From assembly GCA_021296065.1 (NCBI GenBank), contig JAGWBD010000002.1, forward strand, positions 23,559 to 87,558: 64,000 nt of DNA. Direction: 5' to 3'. Each line of letters opens with the position of its first letter. Position 1 is the stretch's first letter. This document shows positions 40,850 to 49,835 of the stretch, piece by piece. The stretch comes from Anaerolineae bacterium. Lineage in GTDB: Bacteria > Chloroflexota > Anaerolineae > Aggregatilineales > Phototrophicaceae. Made by a program: the position numbers and the translations under genes. The notes beneath the pieces were generated by a model that did not search any database, was not told where the DNA came from, and saw nothing but the letters and a program-made list of their open reading frames with translations.

Positions 40850-42265
40850 ATGAATCGCATGGTGTTTCTCCTGTTCGCGACCCTGCTGCTTTGCCTGGCG
40901 GTTGCGCCGCTGGCCGCCCAGGACGAGGAGCCGTTGCAACTCACCTATTTGCACTGGGCCGACCCCGTCGCAGACGTCGTCTTCCAGGAACTGATTGACC
41001 AGTTCAACGAAGCCAACCCGGATGTCTTCATCACCCTTGAGGGCGTGCCCAACGCCGGCTACGTCGACTACCTGTTGACTTCCATCGCCGGCGGCACCCC
41101 GCCGGACATCGCCCTTGTGGCCGATGGCGACTTCGCCGTCTTCGCGCCGCGCGGCGCGTTGGTCAGCATTGAGGAATTCGTCAACGCCAGCGAGGTCATC
41201 GACCTTGACGCCGTCTGGCCCTCGGGCCCCGATCGCTATCGCTTCGACCCCGAGACCGGCGCCTTCATGACCGGCCCCATTTATGAACTGCCGCGTGACG
41301 GCGGCCCCACCGCGCTCTACATCAACGTCGACCTCTTCAACGAACTGGGCGTGCCGCTGCCGGACCCCAACGTGCCCTTGACCTGGGACCAGTTGGTTGA
41401 GACCGGCATCGCCCTCACCACTGACGTCAACGGTCTGCACCCCAACGAAGAGGGCTTTGACGCCGACAACGTCGAGACTTTTGGCCTTGGCACGCTGACC
41501 GTGCCCGGCTGGGGTCTGGGACCGATCTTCGGCAACGGCGGCCACTACGTCAGCGAGGACGGCCGCACCTGGATCGCGCACGAGGACCAGAACACCATCG
41601 ACGCCATCCAGTTCCTCTCCGACCTGAACCACGTCCACCGCATCACGCCGCCGCCCGGCGTGCTGGAGGGCATCAACGTCTGGGACCTCTTCAATACCGG
41701 ACGCGTGGGCATGAACTGGAACGGCCGCTGGGCCACCACCGGCTTCCGCGAGACCCTTGACTTTGAATGGGACGTGCGGCCCTTCCCCGTCGGCAGCAGC
41801 GGCGAAATCCGCGCCTTTGCCGAAGGCTGCAGCGTGAGCGGCTGGTCCGGTTCGGTCGGCCTCGCCATCATCGCCGGCTCGACGGGCGCCGAGAATCCCG
41901 AGAAGGCCTACCGCTTCATCGAGTTCATCTATGGTCCGGACGGCCAGCTGGCGCAGGCCGCGCTCGGCTACAACATCCCGGCCCAGATGGAACTGGCCAA
42001 CACCGACGCCTTCCTGCAGCCAGGCCAGATGCCCGCCAATTCCCAGATCTTCCTTGAGACGACCCGCTGCCAGTTGCCGGGTCCCTGGTCCTTCGTGCCG
42101 CACTGGTTTGTGTGGCAGCCGGAGCCCTGGGGCCGCATGTGGCAGGCGGTCGTGGTCGAAAACTCCGCCTTCGCCGAAGACGCCCTGCTGGACGTCGCCG
42201 GTGACCTGCAGGCCGGCCTCGACGACGCCTGGGCCACCATCGACGAACAGCGCATGGGTGGCTAG
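40850..42265 (+). CDS. ABC transporter sugar-binding protein of the arabinofuranosidase operon
   Basis: A 471-residue exported binding protein (ATG 40850). The signal peptide (VFLLFATLLLCLAVAPLAAQ) is followed by a family 1 binding-protein body: LTYLHWADPVADVVF, LIDQFNEANPDV and GGTPPDIALVADGD. The gene leads an operon with two permeases and a GH51 enzyme, so the ligand is probably an arabinose-containing oligosaccharide. It is longer than the binding protein at 1364 and not closely similar to it. The ATPase is again not encoded nearby. Confidence 0.92.
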   Translation: MNRMVFLLFATLLLCLAVAPLAAQDEEPLQLTYLHWADPVADVVFQELIDQFNEANPDVFITLEGVPNAGYVDYLLTSIAGGTPPDIALVADGDFAVFAPRGALVSIEEFVNASEVIDLDAVWPSGPDRYRFDPETGAFMTGPIYELPRDGGPTALYINVDLFNELGVPLPDPNVPLTWDQLVETGIALTTDVNGLHPNEEGFDADNVETFGLGTLTVPGWGLGPIFGNGGHYVSEDGRTWIAHEDQNTIDAIQFLSDLNHVHRITPPPGVLEGINVWDLFNTGRVGMNWNGRWATTGFRETLDFEWDVRPFPVGSSGEIRAFAEGCSVSGWSGSVGLAIIAGSTGAENPEKAYRFIEFIYGPDGQLAQAALGYNIPAQMELANTDAFLQPGQMPANSQIFLETTRCQLPGPWSFVPHWFVWQPEPWGRMWQAVVVENSAFAEDALLDVAGDLQAGLDDAWATIDEQRMGG

Positions 42266-42343
42266 CATCTTCACACCTGGTCACGCCGGGGCGGCGGGCG
42301 TCCCGGCGTGACTGTTGTAACTCCAGCATGAGACCCTGATTCA

Positions 42344-43510
42344 ATGATTCGTCTGCGCCCGCGCCTGTCCCAGGCCAGCAATACCCGCCGCGAGGCCCTC
42401 TGGGGCTGGCTCTTCATCCTGCCTGTTACGGCGGGTTTCTTCCTCTTCGTGCTCGGGCCCATGCTCGCCTCGCTGGCGCTCAGCTTCACCAAATGGGACC
42501 TGCTCTCGCCGGCGGAATGGGCCGGCACGACCAACTGGCATTCCATCTTCAGCGTCAGCGTGGTGCACACGCCCCAGGCCCGCGACGAGGCCAGCGGCGA
42601 ACTGCTCTTCCAGTGCGGGCGGCACCGCAACGTGCCCGCCTCCGAACTGGCCGACTGGCAGCAGCGCAACGACGAACGCAGCGGCGAACCCTTCGAATGT
42701 CGCCCCGGCTACCCGCGCGACCGCGAGGTGCTGCCGGAGCGCTTCGGCGTCGTCAGCGAGGTCTCGCTGTTTGGCAATCGCTGGCTGCTCGGCGCGCGCG
42801 ACCACGTCCTGTGGATCGCGCTCTTCAACACCGTCTACATGTTGCTGGCCGTGCCGATCGGGATGGCGCTGGCGCTGGCCGTGGCCATCGTGCTCAACCA
42901 GCAACTGCGCGGCCGCAACCTGCTGCGCGCCGTTTTCTACCTGCCCAACGTGCTGCCCATCGCCGCCACCTCTGTCATCTGGCTGTGGATCTTCAACCCC
43001 GAGTTCGGCATCCTCAACCATCTGCTGGGCAGCATCGGTCTGCCCGCCAATGGCCGCTGGCTCAGCGACCAGGGCACGGTCAAGCCCTCATTGATGATCA
43101 TGGGCATCTGGAGCGCGCTCGGCTTCCAGATGCTCATCTACCTCGCGGCCCTGCAGGCCGTGCCGGCCCAGCTTTACGAAGCTGCCGTGATCGACGGCGC
43201 CGGCCTCTGGAACCGTTTCCGCTTCGTCACCTGGCCCAGCCTCAGCCCGACCACCTTCTTTTTGCTGGTCACCGGCATGATCTTCGGCTTCCAGAGCTTC
43301 GCCCAGCCCTACATCATGACCCGCGGCGGGCCCGGCAACGCCTCACGCACGGTGGTCATGGAGATCTGGAAAAACGGCTTCGCCGACCTGGAAATGGGCT
43401 ACGCCTCGGCCCAGGCCTGGCTGCTGGGGGTGATCATTCTGCTGATCACCGTCGCCAACTTCCGCCTCGCCCGCCGCTGGGTCTTCTACGAGCACGAGCA
43501 GCATGTCTGA
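42344..43510 (+). CDS. Sugar ABC transporter permease with an extra periplasmic insertion
   Basis: A 388-residue permease, about 80-90 residues longer than usual. After the first membrane segment (WLFILPVTAGFFLFVLGPML) comes a soluble insertion at about 58-135 with two cysteines (LFQCGRHRN, EPFECRPGY). The remaining five segments and the EAA loop (EAAVIDGAGLWNRFRFV) are normal. The insertion would face the binding protein outside the membrane and might form a disulfide-closed docking module. It overlaps the next permease gene by 8 bases. Confidence 0.9.
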   Translation: MIRLRPRLSQASNTRREALWGWLFILPVTAGFFLFVLGPMLASLALSFTKWDLLSPAEWAGTTNWHSIFSVSVVHTPQARDEASGELLFQCGRHRNVPASELADWQQRNDERSGEPFECRPGYPRDREVLPERFGVVSEVSLFGNRWLLGARDHVLWIALFNTVYMLLAVPIGMALALAVAIVLNQQLRGRNLLRAVFYLPNVLPIAATSVIWLWIFNPEFGILNHLLGSIGLPANGRWLSDQGTVKPSLMIMGIWSALGFQMLIYLAALQAVPAQLYEAAVIDGAGLWNRFRFVTWPSLSPTTFFLLVTGMIFGFQSFAQPYIMTRGGPGNASRTVVMEIWKNGFADLEMGYASAQAWLLGVIILLITVANFRLARRWVFYEHEQHV

Positions 43511-44381
43511 AGCCCTGCGCAGCCTCGCGCCCGCCACGCAGCAGGCCGACGCCCGTCGTCAGGCACAAGTGCTGCGCGCCCTGTCCTACATCGGCCTCTT
43601 CACCCTCGCCTTCATCGTCCTGATCCCCTTCTTCTGGATGCTGTCAACGTCCTTCAAGCCCGCCCGCGGCATCTTCGTCATGCCGCCGCAATGGATTCCC
43701 AATCCCTTCATTCTTGATCATTACTTCACCATCTGGCAGAAGACACATCTCGCGCGCGGCCTGGTCAACTCCACCTTCATCGCGCTCTCCACCACCGTCG
43801 GCGAGATCGCCACCAGCACCCTGGCCGGCTTCGCCTTCGCCCGCATGCGCTTTCCGGCGAAGGGGCCGCTCTTCGGCCTGCTGCTGATGACCATGATGAT
43901 CCCCGGCATCGTGACCCTCATCCCGACCTTCATCCTCTTCGGCGAACTGGACTGGATCGACACCTTCAACCCCGTCATCCTGCCCTACCTGCTGGGCACG
44001 CCCTTCGCCCTCTTCCTCAGCCGCCAGTTCTTCTCCGGCCTGCCGCGCGAACTGGAAGATGCCGCCAAGGTCGATGGCGCCAGCTTCTTCCAGATCTACC
44101 GCCACGTCTTCATGCCCCAGGCCCGTCCCCTCGTCGCGACACTCTTTGTCCTGGGCTACCTGCACCGCTGGAACGATTTCCTCGCGCCGCTGATCTACCT
44201 GCGCTCGCCCGAAATCCAGACCGTCTCGGTCATGCTGGCGCGCCTGGTGGACTTCTACGTGCAAGACTGGTCGGTGCTGATGGCCGGCGCCATGATCGCC
44301 CTGCTGCCGATCCTCATCATTTTCGTGGTGTTGCAGCGCTTCATCATCGAGAGCGTCGCCTTTTCAGGACTGAAGGGATGA
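43503..44381 (+). CDS. Sugar ABC transporter permease (MalG type) of the arabinofuranosidase operon
   Basis: A 292-residue permease of standard size with six hydrophobic segments and the EAA motif LEDAAKVDGASFFQIYRHV. STSFKPARGIF after the first segment is the typical MalG-like periplasmic piece. The ATG lies inside the end of the preceding permease gene, and its own end overlaps the GH51 start (ATGA), so all products are coupled. Confidence 0.93.
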   Translation: MSEALRSLAPATQQADARRQAQVLRALSYIGLFTLAFIVLIPFFWMLSTSFKPARGIFVMPPQWIPNPFILDHYFTIWQKTHLARGLVNSTFIALSTTVGEIATSTLAGFAFARMRFPAKGPLFGLLLMTMMIPGIVTLIPTFILFGELDWIDTFNPVILPYLLGTPFALFLSRQFFSGLPRELEDAAKVDGASFFQIYRHVFMPQARPLVATLFVLGYLHRWNDFLAPLIYLRSPEIQTVSVMLARLVDFYVQDWSVLMAGAMIALLPILIIFVVLQRFIIESVAFSGLKG

Positions 44382-45853
44382 ACCACGTCTGGCTCAATCC
44401 CCTGCGTACGACCGGCGCCGTCGACCGCAAGCTCTTCGGCGGCTTCGCCGAGCACATGCACCGCTGCATCTACGGCGGCCTCTACGACCCCGGCTCGCCC
44501 CTGAGCGACGAACAGGGCCTGCGCCTCGACGTGATCGATGCCCTGCGCCGCCAGGGCATGCCGATCGTGCGCTACCCCGGCGGCAATTTTGTCTCGGGCT
44601 ACCGCTGGCGTGACGGCGTCGGCCCCGTCGAGCAGCGGCCGGCGCGCCTCGACCTCGCCTGGAACAATATCGACAGCAATCACTTCGGCACAAACGAGTT
44701 CATCCGCTTCTGCCGCCTGCTGGATGCCGAGCCCTTCCTCGTCGTCAATTGCGGCGACGGCGACCTGCGCGAGGCGCGCGACTGGCTCGAATACTGCAAC
44801 GGCTCGCGCCCGACCGAACTGGTGAAGTTGCGCCAGGCGCATGGCTTTGAGGAGCCGCACAGGGTGCGTTACTGGGGTATCGGCAACGAGGTCGACGGCC
44901 CCTGGCAGATCGGCCACAAGACCGCCGCCGAATACGCCCGCGCGTATACCGAGTTCGCCAGGGTCATGAAGCTGGTCGACCCCGACATCAAACTGGTGGC
45001 CGCCGGTACCTCGGACTGGACCGCCGACGTCGTCGAGACGCCGCGTCTGCTGCTGCAACAGGCCGGCGACCTGATCGACTACCTCGATATCCACTGGTAC
45101 ATCGGCCTGGGCATGGAGACCGTCGACTTCCCGGCGCTGATGGCGACCTCCGAACTGCTGGAGGAACGCCTGCGCGCCATGGAAGGCATCATCAACATCA
45201 TGCGCCTCAACCATGGCATTGAGCGCGACGTCCACCTCGCCGTCTGCGAGTACAACGTGCTCAAGTTCCTCGACCCCGACCAGGGCATCGAGGCCATTTT
45301 CAACCTGCAGGACATGCTGGTCATCGCCCAGAACCTTAACGCCTTCCTGCGCCACGCCCACAGCGTCAAGATGGCCAATATCTCCGAAATCGTGAACATG
45401 GGCGGCCCGATCCGCACCAATCCTGACGGCGACGGCCTCGTGCTGCAGAGCACCTGGCATGCGCTCGAACTCTACAGTCGGCTCAGCGGCGACGTCGCCC
45501 TTGACGCCTTGCTGGAGAGCGACGCGACCTTCAGCGGCAACGGCTACAGCGGCATACCCGTGCTGGATATCGCCGCCACGCGCGACGGGACGGGCCAGCA
45601 GCTCACGCTCTTCCTTGTCAATCGCACAGCTGACGCCCACAGTGAGGTCACCATCCACCTTGAGGCCGGCCGCTTCGACGGACCGGCGCAGCTCAGCGTG
45701 CTCAACGGTCCCTCGCTGGAGGCTTGCAACACCTTCGACACGCCCGACGAAATCCGGCTGCGAACAGAGTCCCTGCCGACGCAGGACAGCACGCTGACCG
45801 CCGCGCTCGAGCCGCATTCCCTGACCGCGCTGGAGATGAGCGTCCGTCGCTGA
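44378..45853 (+). CDS. Alpha-L-arabinofuranosidase, GH51 family
   Basis: A 491-residue cytoplasmic glycoside hydrolase without signal peptide. The (beta/alpha)8 barrel shows FGGFAEHMHRCIYGG, RYPGGNFVSGY and the acid/base glutamate in YWGIGNEVDGPWQ (near residue 171). The probable nucleophile is the Glu in AVCEYNVLKF (near 291), a variation of the common DEWNVW segment. A C-terminal beta domain follows from about 380. It releases L-arabinose from short oligosaccharides imported by the coupled transporter. The ATGA overlap upstream ties it to the permease genes. Confidence 0.93.
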   Translation: MNHVWLNPLRTTGAVDRKLFGGFAEHMHRCIYGGLYDPGSPLSDEQGLRLDVIDALRRQGMPIVRYPGGNFVSGYRWRDGVGPVEQRPARLDLAWNNIDSNHFGTNEFIRFCRLLDAEPFLVVNCGDGDLREARDWLEYCNGSRPTELVKLRQAHGFEEPHRVRYWGIGNEVDGPWQIGHKTAAEYARAYTEFARVMKLVDPDIKLVAAGTSDWTADVVETPRLLLQQAGDLIDYLDIHWYIGLGMETVDFPALMATSELLEERLRAMEGIINIMRLNHGIERDVHLAVCEYNVLKFLDPDQGIEAIFNLQDMLVIAQNLNAFLRHAHSVKMANISEIVNMGGPIRTNPDGDGLVLQSTWHALELYSRLSGDVALDALLESDATFSGNGYSGIPVLDIAATRDGTGQQLTLFLVNRTADAHSEVTIHLEAGRFDGPAQLSVLNGPSLEACNTFDTPDEIRLRTESLPTQDSTLTAALEPHSLTALEMSVRR

Positions 45854-45873
45854 GCCGGTGGCGGCAGGCCACT

Positions 45874-45951
45874 GCCCTCACCCCAAACCCCTCTCCCGGA
45901 GCGGAAGGGCTCCCGTCCCACAGGACGGGATAGGGGTTGGGGGGTGAGGGC
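45874..45951. repeat. REP-like palindrome with two nested stems
   Basis: The outer arms GCCCTCACCCCAAACCCCT (45874-45892) and the complementary copy (45932-45951) enclose an inner stem TCCCGTCC-CACA-GGACGGGA (45911-45930). It holds the recurring CCCGTCC-N4-GGACGGG core and lies right after the GH51 gene, where it could act as terminator. The rest of the gap to 46140 shows no gene. Confidence 0.8.
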
Positions 45952-46140
45952 TCAAATGTGCAGGCTACCAACCGCCAGGTTACACTTGTCACCCTGACGA
46001 TTTGCCTGGTCGCCCTGGCTGTTTCATCCCGCTGGCGGATTTTCCCGAAGGGGGAGAAGCGACCGGCGTTTATCCCGCGAGCGGCGAAGCGAGTGGGACG
46101 AAGGCACGGGCGGCAATGATTCAAAGCAAAGGAGCCCGCC

Positions 46141-46965
46141 ATGGCCCCCGAATTCCCTGGCGAGGAGCGCGACCTGCGCTTCTTCCCCATAAAGAACGAC
46201 GCGCCGCGTCTCCTGACCCCCGCGCAGATCGATCACTACAACGAGCGTGGCTACGTCTTCCCGCTCGACGTCTTCAGCGACGCTGAAATCGCCGCCCACC
46301 GCAATTACTTCGACGAACTGAGCGCCATGGCCGAGGCCGCCGGCCTCGACAACTACGGCATCAACGCCTGGCACAGCAGTTGCGCCGGCATCTACGACCT
46401 CGTCACCGAGGGGCGCATCCTCGACTACGTGCAGGACCTGCTGGGCGAGACCGTCATCCTCTGGGGCTCGCACTATTTCAACAAAATGCCCGGCGACGGC
46501 AAGCGCGTCAGCTGGCACCAGGACGCCACCTTCTGGGCACTCAGCCCCAGCAAGACCGTCACCGTCTGGCTGGCGCTTGATGACACCGATATCGAGAACG
46601 GCGCCATGACGCTCATTCCCGGCTCGCACCAACACGGCGCCATCGAGTACGTCGACAGCCGGCCGGAGGAGAACAACGTGCTCTGGCAGACGGTGGAGGG
46701 CGCCCCACAGTATGGCGCCGCGCCCGTCGCGGTCGAGTTGCGCGCCGGCCAGATGTCGCTGCACACCGATCTGCTGCTGCACAGCTCGGAGCCGAACCTG
46801 TCGCAGCGGCGTCGCTGCGGTCTGACCATGCGCTTCATCCCCGGCGACGTGCTGCGCACGCTGCCGGAGTGGAACCAGGAGGCCATCCTCTGCCGCGGCG
46901 CGGGTAACGACCACTTCACATTCATCGCCCGCCCCGACGGCGACCGCATCCCGGAGAATGTCTGA
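46141..46965 (+). CDS. Phytanoyl-CoA dioxygenase (PhyH) family protein, copy C
   Basis: A 274-residue Fe(II)/2-oxoglutarate oxygenase, shorter and of a different branch from copies A and B. The iron ligands are His-x-Asp in VSWHQDATFW and a distal His in MSLHTDLLLHSSEPN; LIPGSHQHG and MRFIPGDV complete the site. AAAGGAG stands before the ATG. It is the last plus-strand gene before the convergent hydroxyacid dehydrogenase cluster. The substrate is unknown. Confidence 0.9.
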   Translation: MAPEFPGEERDLRFFPIKNDAPRLLTPAQIDHYNERGYVFPLDVFSDAEIAAHRNYFDELSAMAEAAGLDNYGINAWHSSCAGIYDLVTEGRILDYVQDLLGETVILWGSHYFNKMPGDGKRVSWHQDATFWALSPSKTVTVWLALDDTDIENGAMTLIPGSHQHGAIEYVDSRPEENNVLWQTVEGAPQYGAAPVAVELRAGQMSLHTDLLLHSSEPNLSQRRRCGLTMRFIPGDVLRTLPEWNQEAILCRGAGNDHFTFIARPDGDRIPENV

Positions 46966-46998
46966 AAAAAGACACAAGGCGTCGCACAAAAAACAAAA

Positions 46999-47059
46999 GC
47001 CCCTCTCCCTGGAGGAAGGGCTCCCGTCCTCCGGGACGGGAAGAGGGCCTGGGGTTGGG
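46999..47059. repeat. REP-like palindrome between convergent genes
   Basis: It contains the core CCCGTCC (47023-47029), four bases, GGACGGG (47034-47040), bordered by CCCCTCTCCC on the left and AGAGGG-CCTGGGGTTGGGC on the right. It lies between the third PhyH gene and the minus-strand cluster and may terminate both. Confidence 0.75.
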
Positions 47060-47060
47060 C

Positions 47061-48056
47061 TTATTCCAGATGCGACCAGCGGGGGAGCGCCAGCACCTCC
47101 GGGTTGACCACGTCGACGGGGCGCTTGCCGCTCAATATGTCGGCCACGTTCTGTGCCGCCAGACGCTCCAGTTCCAGCACCGCCTCTTCGGAATAGAAGG
47201 CCGTGTGCGGCGTGGCGATCACGCCAGGCTGCGCCAGCAAGGGGTGGCCCGCCGGCAAGTGCTCCGGCACGAAGACGTCCAGCCCCGCGCCGCTGACCCG
47301 TCCGTCCTGCAGCGCCTGCAGCAGCGCCTGCTGGTCGATCAACGCGCCGCGCGCCGTGTTGATCACGAAGGCCCCCGGCTTGATGCGCGCCAGGCGCTCC
47401 GCGTTGAGCAGATGCTGCGTCTCTTCCGTCAGCGGCGTGTGCAGGCTCACAAAGTCCGCCCGCGCCAGGGCCTCGTCGAGACCGGCCGGCTCGACCCCCG
47501 CCGCGCGAATCTCCTCGTCCGGCACCCAGGGGTCGTGCGCCACAAGTTGCAGGTCCAGCGCCGCCGCCTTGCGCGCCAGCGTGCGCCCGATCTTGCCGAA
47601 GCCGATGATCGCCAGCGTGCGACCCGCCACGCGGTAGACCGGCATGCCGGTCGCCAGCGACCAGTCGCCGGCCTGCAGCGCGCGATCGTAACGCAGGATG
47701 CTGCGCGCGCCCGCCAGCAGCAGCGCCAGCGCGTGCTCGGCCACCTCGTCGAGGCAGTAGGCCGGCACGTTGGTCACCGGGATGCCGAGGCGCGTCGCCT
47801 CGTCGACCGGGATGTTGTCGACGCCGATGCCGTAGCGGCCGATGACCTGCAGCTTCGTCCCGGCCCGCACGACCGAAGCCGGCACCTGCCTGAAGCAGGT
47901 CAGGATGGCGTCGGCCTGCGGCACCAGACCCAGCAATTCCTCCTCGCTGCCCGTCTCCGCCTCCAGCAGCCGCGCACCGACGCGCGCCAGCACCTCCGCT
48001 TCCGGCGCCGTCGAGGGCCAGGTGAAGTCGGTGACGAGGACGATCTTCTCGCTCAT
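47061..48056 (-). CDS. D-isomer-specific 2-hydroxyacid dehydrogenase (C-terminal binding protein-like)
   Basis: A 331-residue enzyme. The NAD loop is GFGKIGRTLARKA, the catalytic Arg is in NTARGALID, the Glu in the following helix region, and the His in ATPHTAFYSEE. It reduces 2-oxo acids or oxidises D-2-hydroxy acids. It is the last gene of a thirteen-gene cluster and starts one base after the upstream dehydrogenase stop (TGACATG). Its YGIGVDNIPV segment is typical of the phosphoglycerate or glyoxylate branch of the family; the substrate is not decidable. Confidence 0.9.
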   Translation of the reverse strand: MSEKIVLVTDFTWPSTAPEAEVLARVGARLLEAETGSEEELLGLVPQADAILTCFRQVPASVVRAGTKLQVIGRYGIGVDNIPVDEATRLGIPVTNVPAYCLDEVAEHALALLLAGARSILRYDRALQAGDWSLATGMPVYRVAGRTLAIIGFGKIGRTLARKAAALDLQLVAHDPWVPDEEIRAAGVEPAGLDEALARADFVSLHTPLTEETQHLLNAERLARIKPGAFVINTARGALIDQQALLQALQDGRVSGAGLDVFVPEHLPAGHPLLAQPGVIATPHTAFYSEEAVLELERLAAQNVADILSGKRPVDVVNPEVLALPRWSHLE

Positions 48057-48057
48057 G

Positions 48058-49038
48058 TCAGGCCCCGCGCCGCCGCGCCCACACGTCCGGGTTGACGACG
48101 TGCGGCGGCCGCTCGCCCTTCATCACCTGCAGCGCCTGCTGTAGGGCCAGCGGCCACAACTGCGCCTTGCTCTCGACGGTGGCGCCGGCCACGTGCGGCG
48201 TGCATACAACCTTGGGGTGCTGCACCAGGGGATGCGTGTGCGGCGGCGGTTCCTGCGCGAAGACGTCGGTCGCATAGCCGGAAAGTTGCCCGCTGTTCAG
48301 CGCGGCCAGCAGCGCCGCCTCATCGACCAGGGTGCCGCGCGCCGCGTTGACCAGCAGCGCGCCCGGCTTCATCTGCGCCAGGGTGCCGGCGTTGATCAGC
48401 TCGCGCGTCTCCGCCGTGGAGGGCAAATGCAGCGAGACCACGTCCGCCATGCCCAGCAGGGTTTGCAGCGAGTCCACCCGTTGCACGCCCAGCTCGTCGG
48501 CGCGTTCCTGGCTGATGAAGGGATCGTACACCGCGACCTGCATGTCGAAGGCCAGCGCGATGCGCGCCACGCGCCCGCCGATGCGCCCCAGACCCACCAG
48601 GCCCAGTTGCTTGCCGTTCAGTTCCGTGGCGTCGTGCATGCTGAAGTAGTCCAGCCGTTCCTCGCGCTGCAACTGCCGGGCGCAACGCCCCAGGCGCTTC
48701 ACGCTGTAGAGCAGCAGCGTGATGGTGAACTCGGCCGTGGCGATGCTGGGTACGTCCGGCGTGTTGCAGACCACCACGCCACGCTCCGTGGCCTCTTCGA
48801 TCGCCACGCCGTCCACGCCGATGCCGGTGCGCGAGACCACCAGCAACTCCGGCATCCGGTCAAAGAGCTCGCCGTCGTATCGCACGTAGGCGGAGGCGAT
48901 GACGCCCTGCGCGCCGGCCATGCTGCGCAGCACGCCCTGCATGCCCTTTTCCTGCGGGCCGCGCCAGACCAGTTCAACGTCGCCTGCCAGGTGCCGGTAC
49001 TGCTCCGGCACCGGCCGTTCACACCAGATGCGCCCCAT
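48058..49038 (-). CDS. 2-hydroxyacid dehydrogenase (second of three)
   Basis: A 326-residue enzyme from ATG 49038 (GGGAG upstream). It shows GLGRIGGRVARIA for NAD binding, NAARGTLVDEA with the catalytic Arg, and CTPHVAGATVES with the His. It overlaps neither neighbour but is tightly packed: 16 bases after the aldolase gene, one base before the third dehydrogenase. It clearly differs from the other two in sequence, so each probably handles a different intermediate. Confidence 0.9.
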   Translation of the reverse strand: MGRIWCERPVPEQYRHLAGDVELVWRGPQEKGMQGVLRSMAGAQGVIASAYVRYDGELFDRMPELLVVSRTGIGVDGVAIEEATERGVVVCNTPDVPSIATAEFTITLLLYSVKRLGRCARQLQREERLDYFSMHDATELNGKQLGLVGLGRIGGRVARIALAFDMQVAVYDPFISQERADELGVQRVDSLQTLLGMADVVSLHLPSTAETRELINAGTLAQMKPGALLVNAARGTLVDEAALLAALNSGQLSGYATDVFAQEPPPHTHPLVQHPKVVCTPHVAGATVESKAQLWPLALQQALQVMKGERPPHVVNPDVWARRRGA

Positions 49039-49054
49039 GGATGGTCTCCCCGTT

Positions 49055-49831
49055 TCAGTCCAGCGCCGGCGCATTGCCGAAGGCTTCGACGCCCTCGCGT
49101 ATCGCGCGCAGCAGCAGCCCGTAGTCCTGACCGTAGCTGACGAATGTCACGCCCTGCGCCTGCAACGCGCGCAGGCCTTCGGGTGAATCCGCCGCGTAGC
49201 CGACGGCTTTGCCGGTCTTGCGGCCCACCTCCAGCATGCGCTCCAGCACCGCGTCGACCTCCGGCAGGGGTAACTGCAGCGGGTCCAGCCCCAGCGACAG
49301 GCAGAGGTCGAAGGGGCCGAGGAAGAGCACGTCGACGCCCGGCACGGCAGCGATATCCTCCAGATTGTCGAGCATCTCGCGCGTTTCCACGATCAGCGCG
49401 ACGAGGATGTGGTCGTTGGCGCGCCGCAGATAGTCCTTGTTGTCCAGCGAATAGTGCGACGCCCGCAGCGGGCCGAAGCTGCGCCGCCCCTCCGGCGGAA
49501 AACGCGTGGCCGCCACGATCGCCTCGGCCTCGGCCACGCTGCGCACCATCGGCACCAGCACGCCCATGGCGCCCACGTCCAGCGCGCGCTGGATATAGAC
49601 CTGTTGCGATGAGGCCACGCGCACGATCGGCATCGCGCCGCTGCCCTGCACCGCCATCAGAATGTGCTCGATCTGGGCGATGTCGAGGTTGTTGTGCTCG
49701 GTCTCGATCACCAGCCAGTCCAGACCGGCGCGCGTCAGCAGCTCGGCCACGTTGGGGCTGCCCAGCCCCATGAAGCAGCCGATCTGCGCCACACCTGACA
49801 GCAGGTTGTGTCGTACCTCGTTGTTTTTCAC
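49055..49831 (-). CDS. HpcH/HpaI family aldolase
   Basis: A 258-residue class II aldolase with the HpcH barrel. The start GCFMGLGSPNVAELLTRAG and LDWLVIETEHN are typical; metal and substrate residues are in MGVLVPMVRSVAEAEAIV and DVLFLGPFDLCLSLG. Members cleave 2-oxo-4-hydroxy acids to pyruvate and an aldehyde. Placed between 2-hydroxyacid dehydrogenases and 2-oxoacid dehydrogenase subunits, it would split a dehydrogenated intermediate of the imported compound. Confidence 0.9.
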   Translation of the reverse strand: MKNNEVRHNLLSGVAQIGCFMGLGSPNVAELLTRAGLDWLVIETEHNNLDIAQIEHILMAVQGSGAMPIVRVASSQQVYIQRALDVGAMGVLVPMVRSVAEAEAIVAATRFPPEGRRSFGPLRASHYSLDNKDYLRRANDHILVALIVETREMLDNLEDIAAVPGVDVLFLGPFDLCLSLGLDPLQLPLPEVDAVLERMLEVGRKTGKAVGYAADSPEGLRALQAQGVTFVSYGQDYGLLLRAIREGVEAFGNAPALD

Positions 49832-49835
49832 GGTC

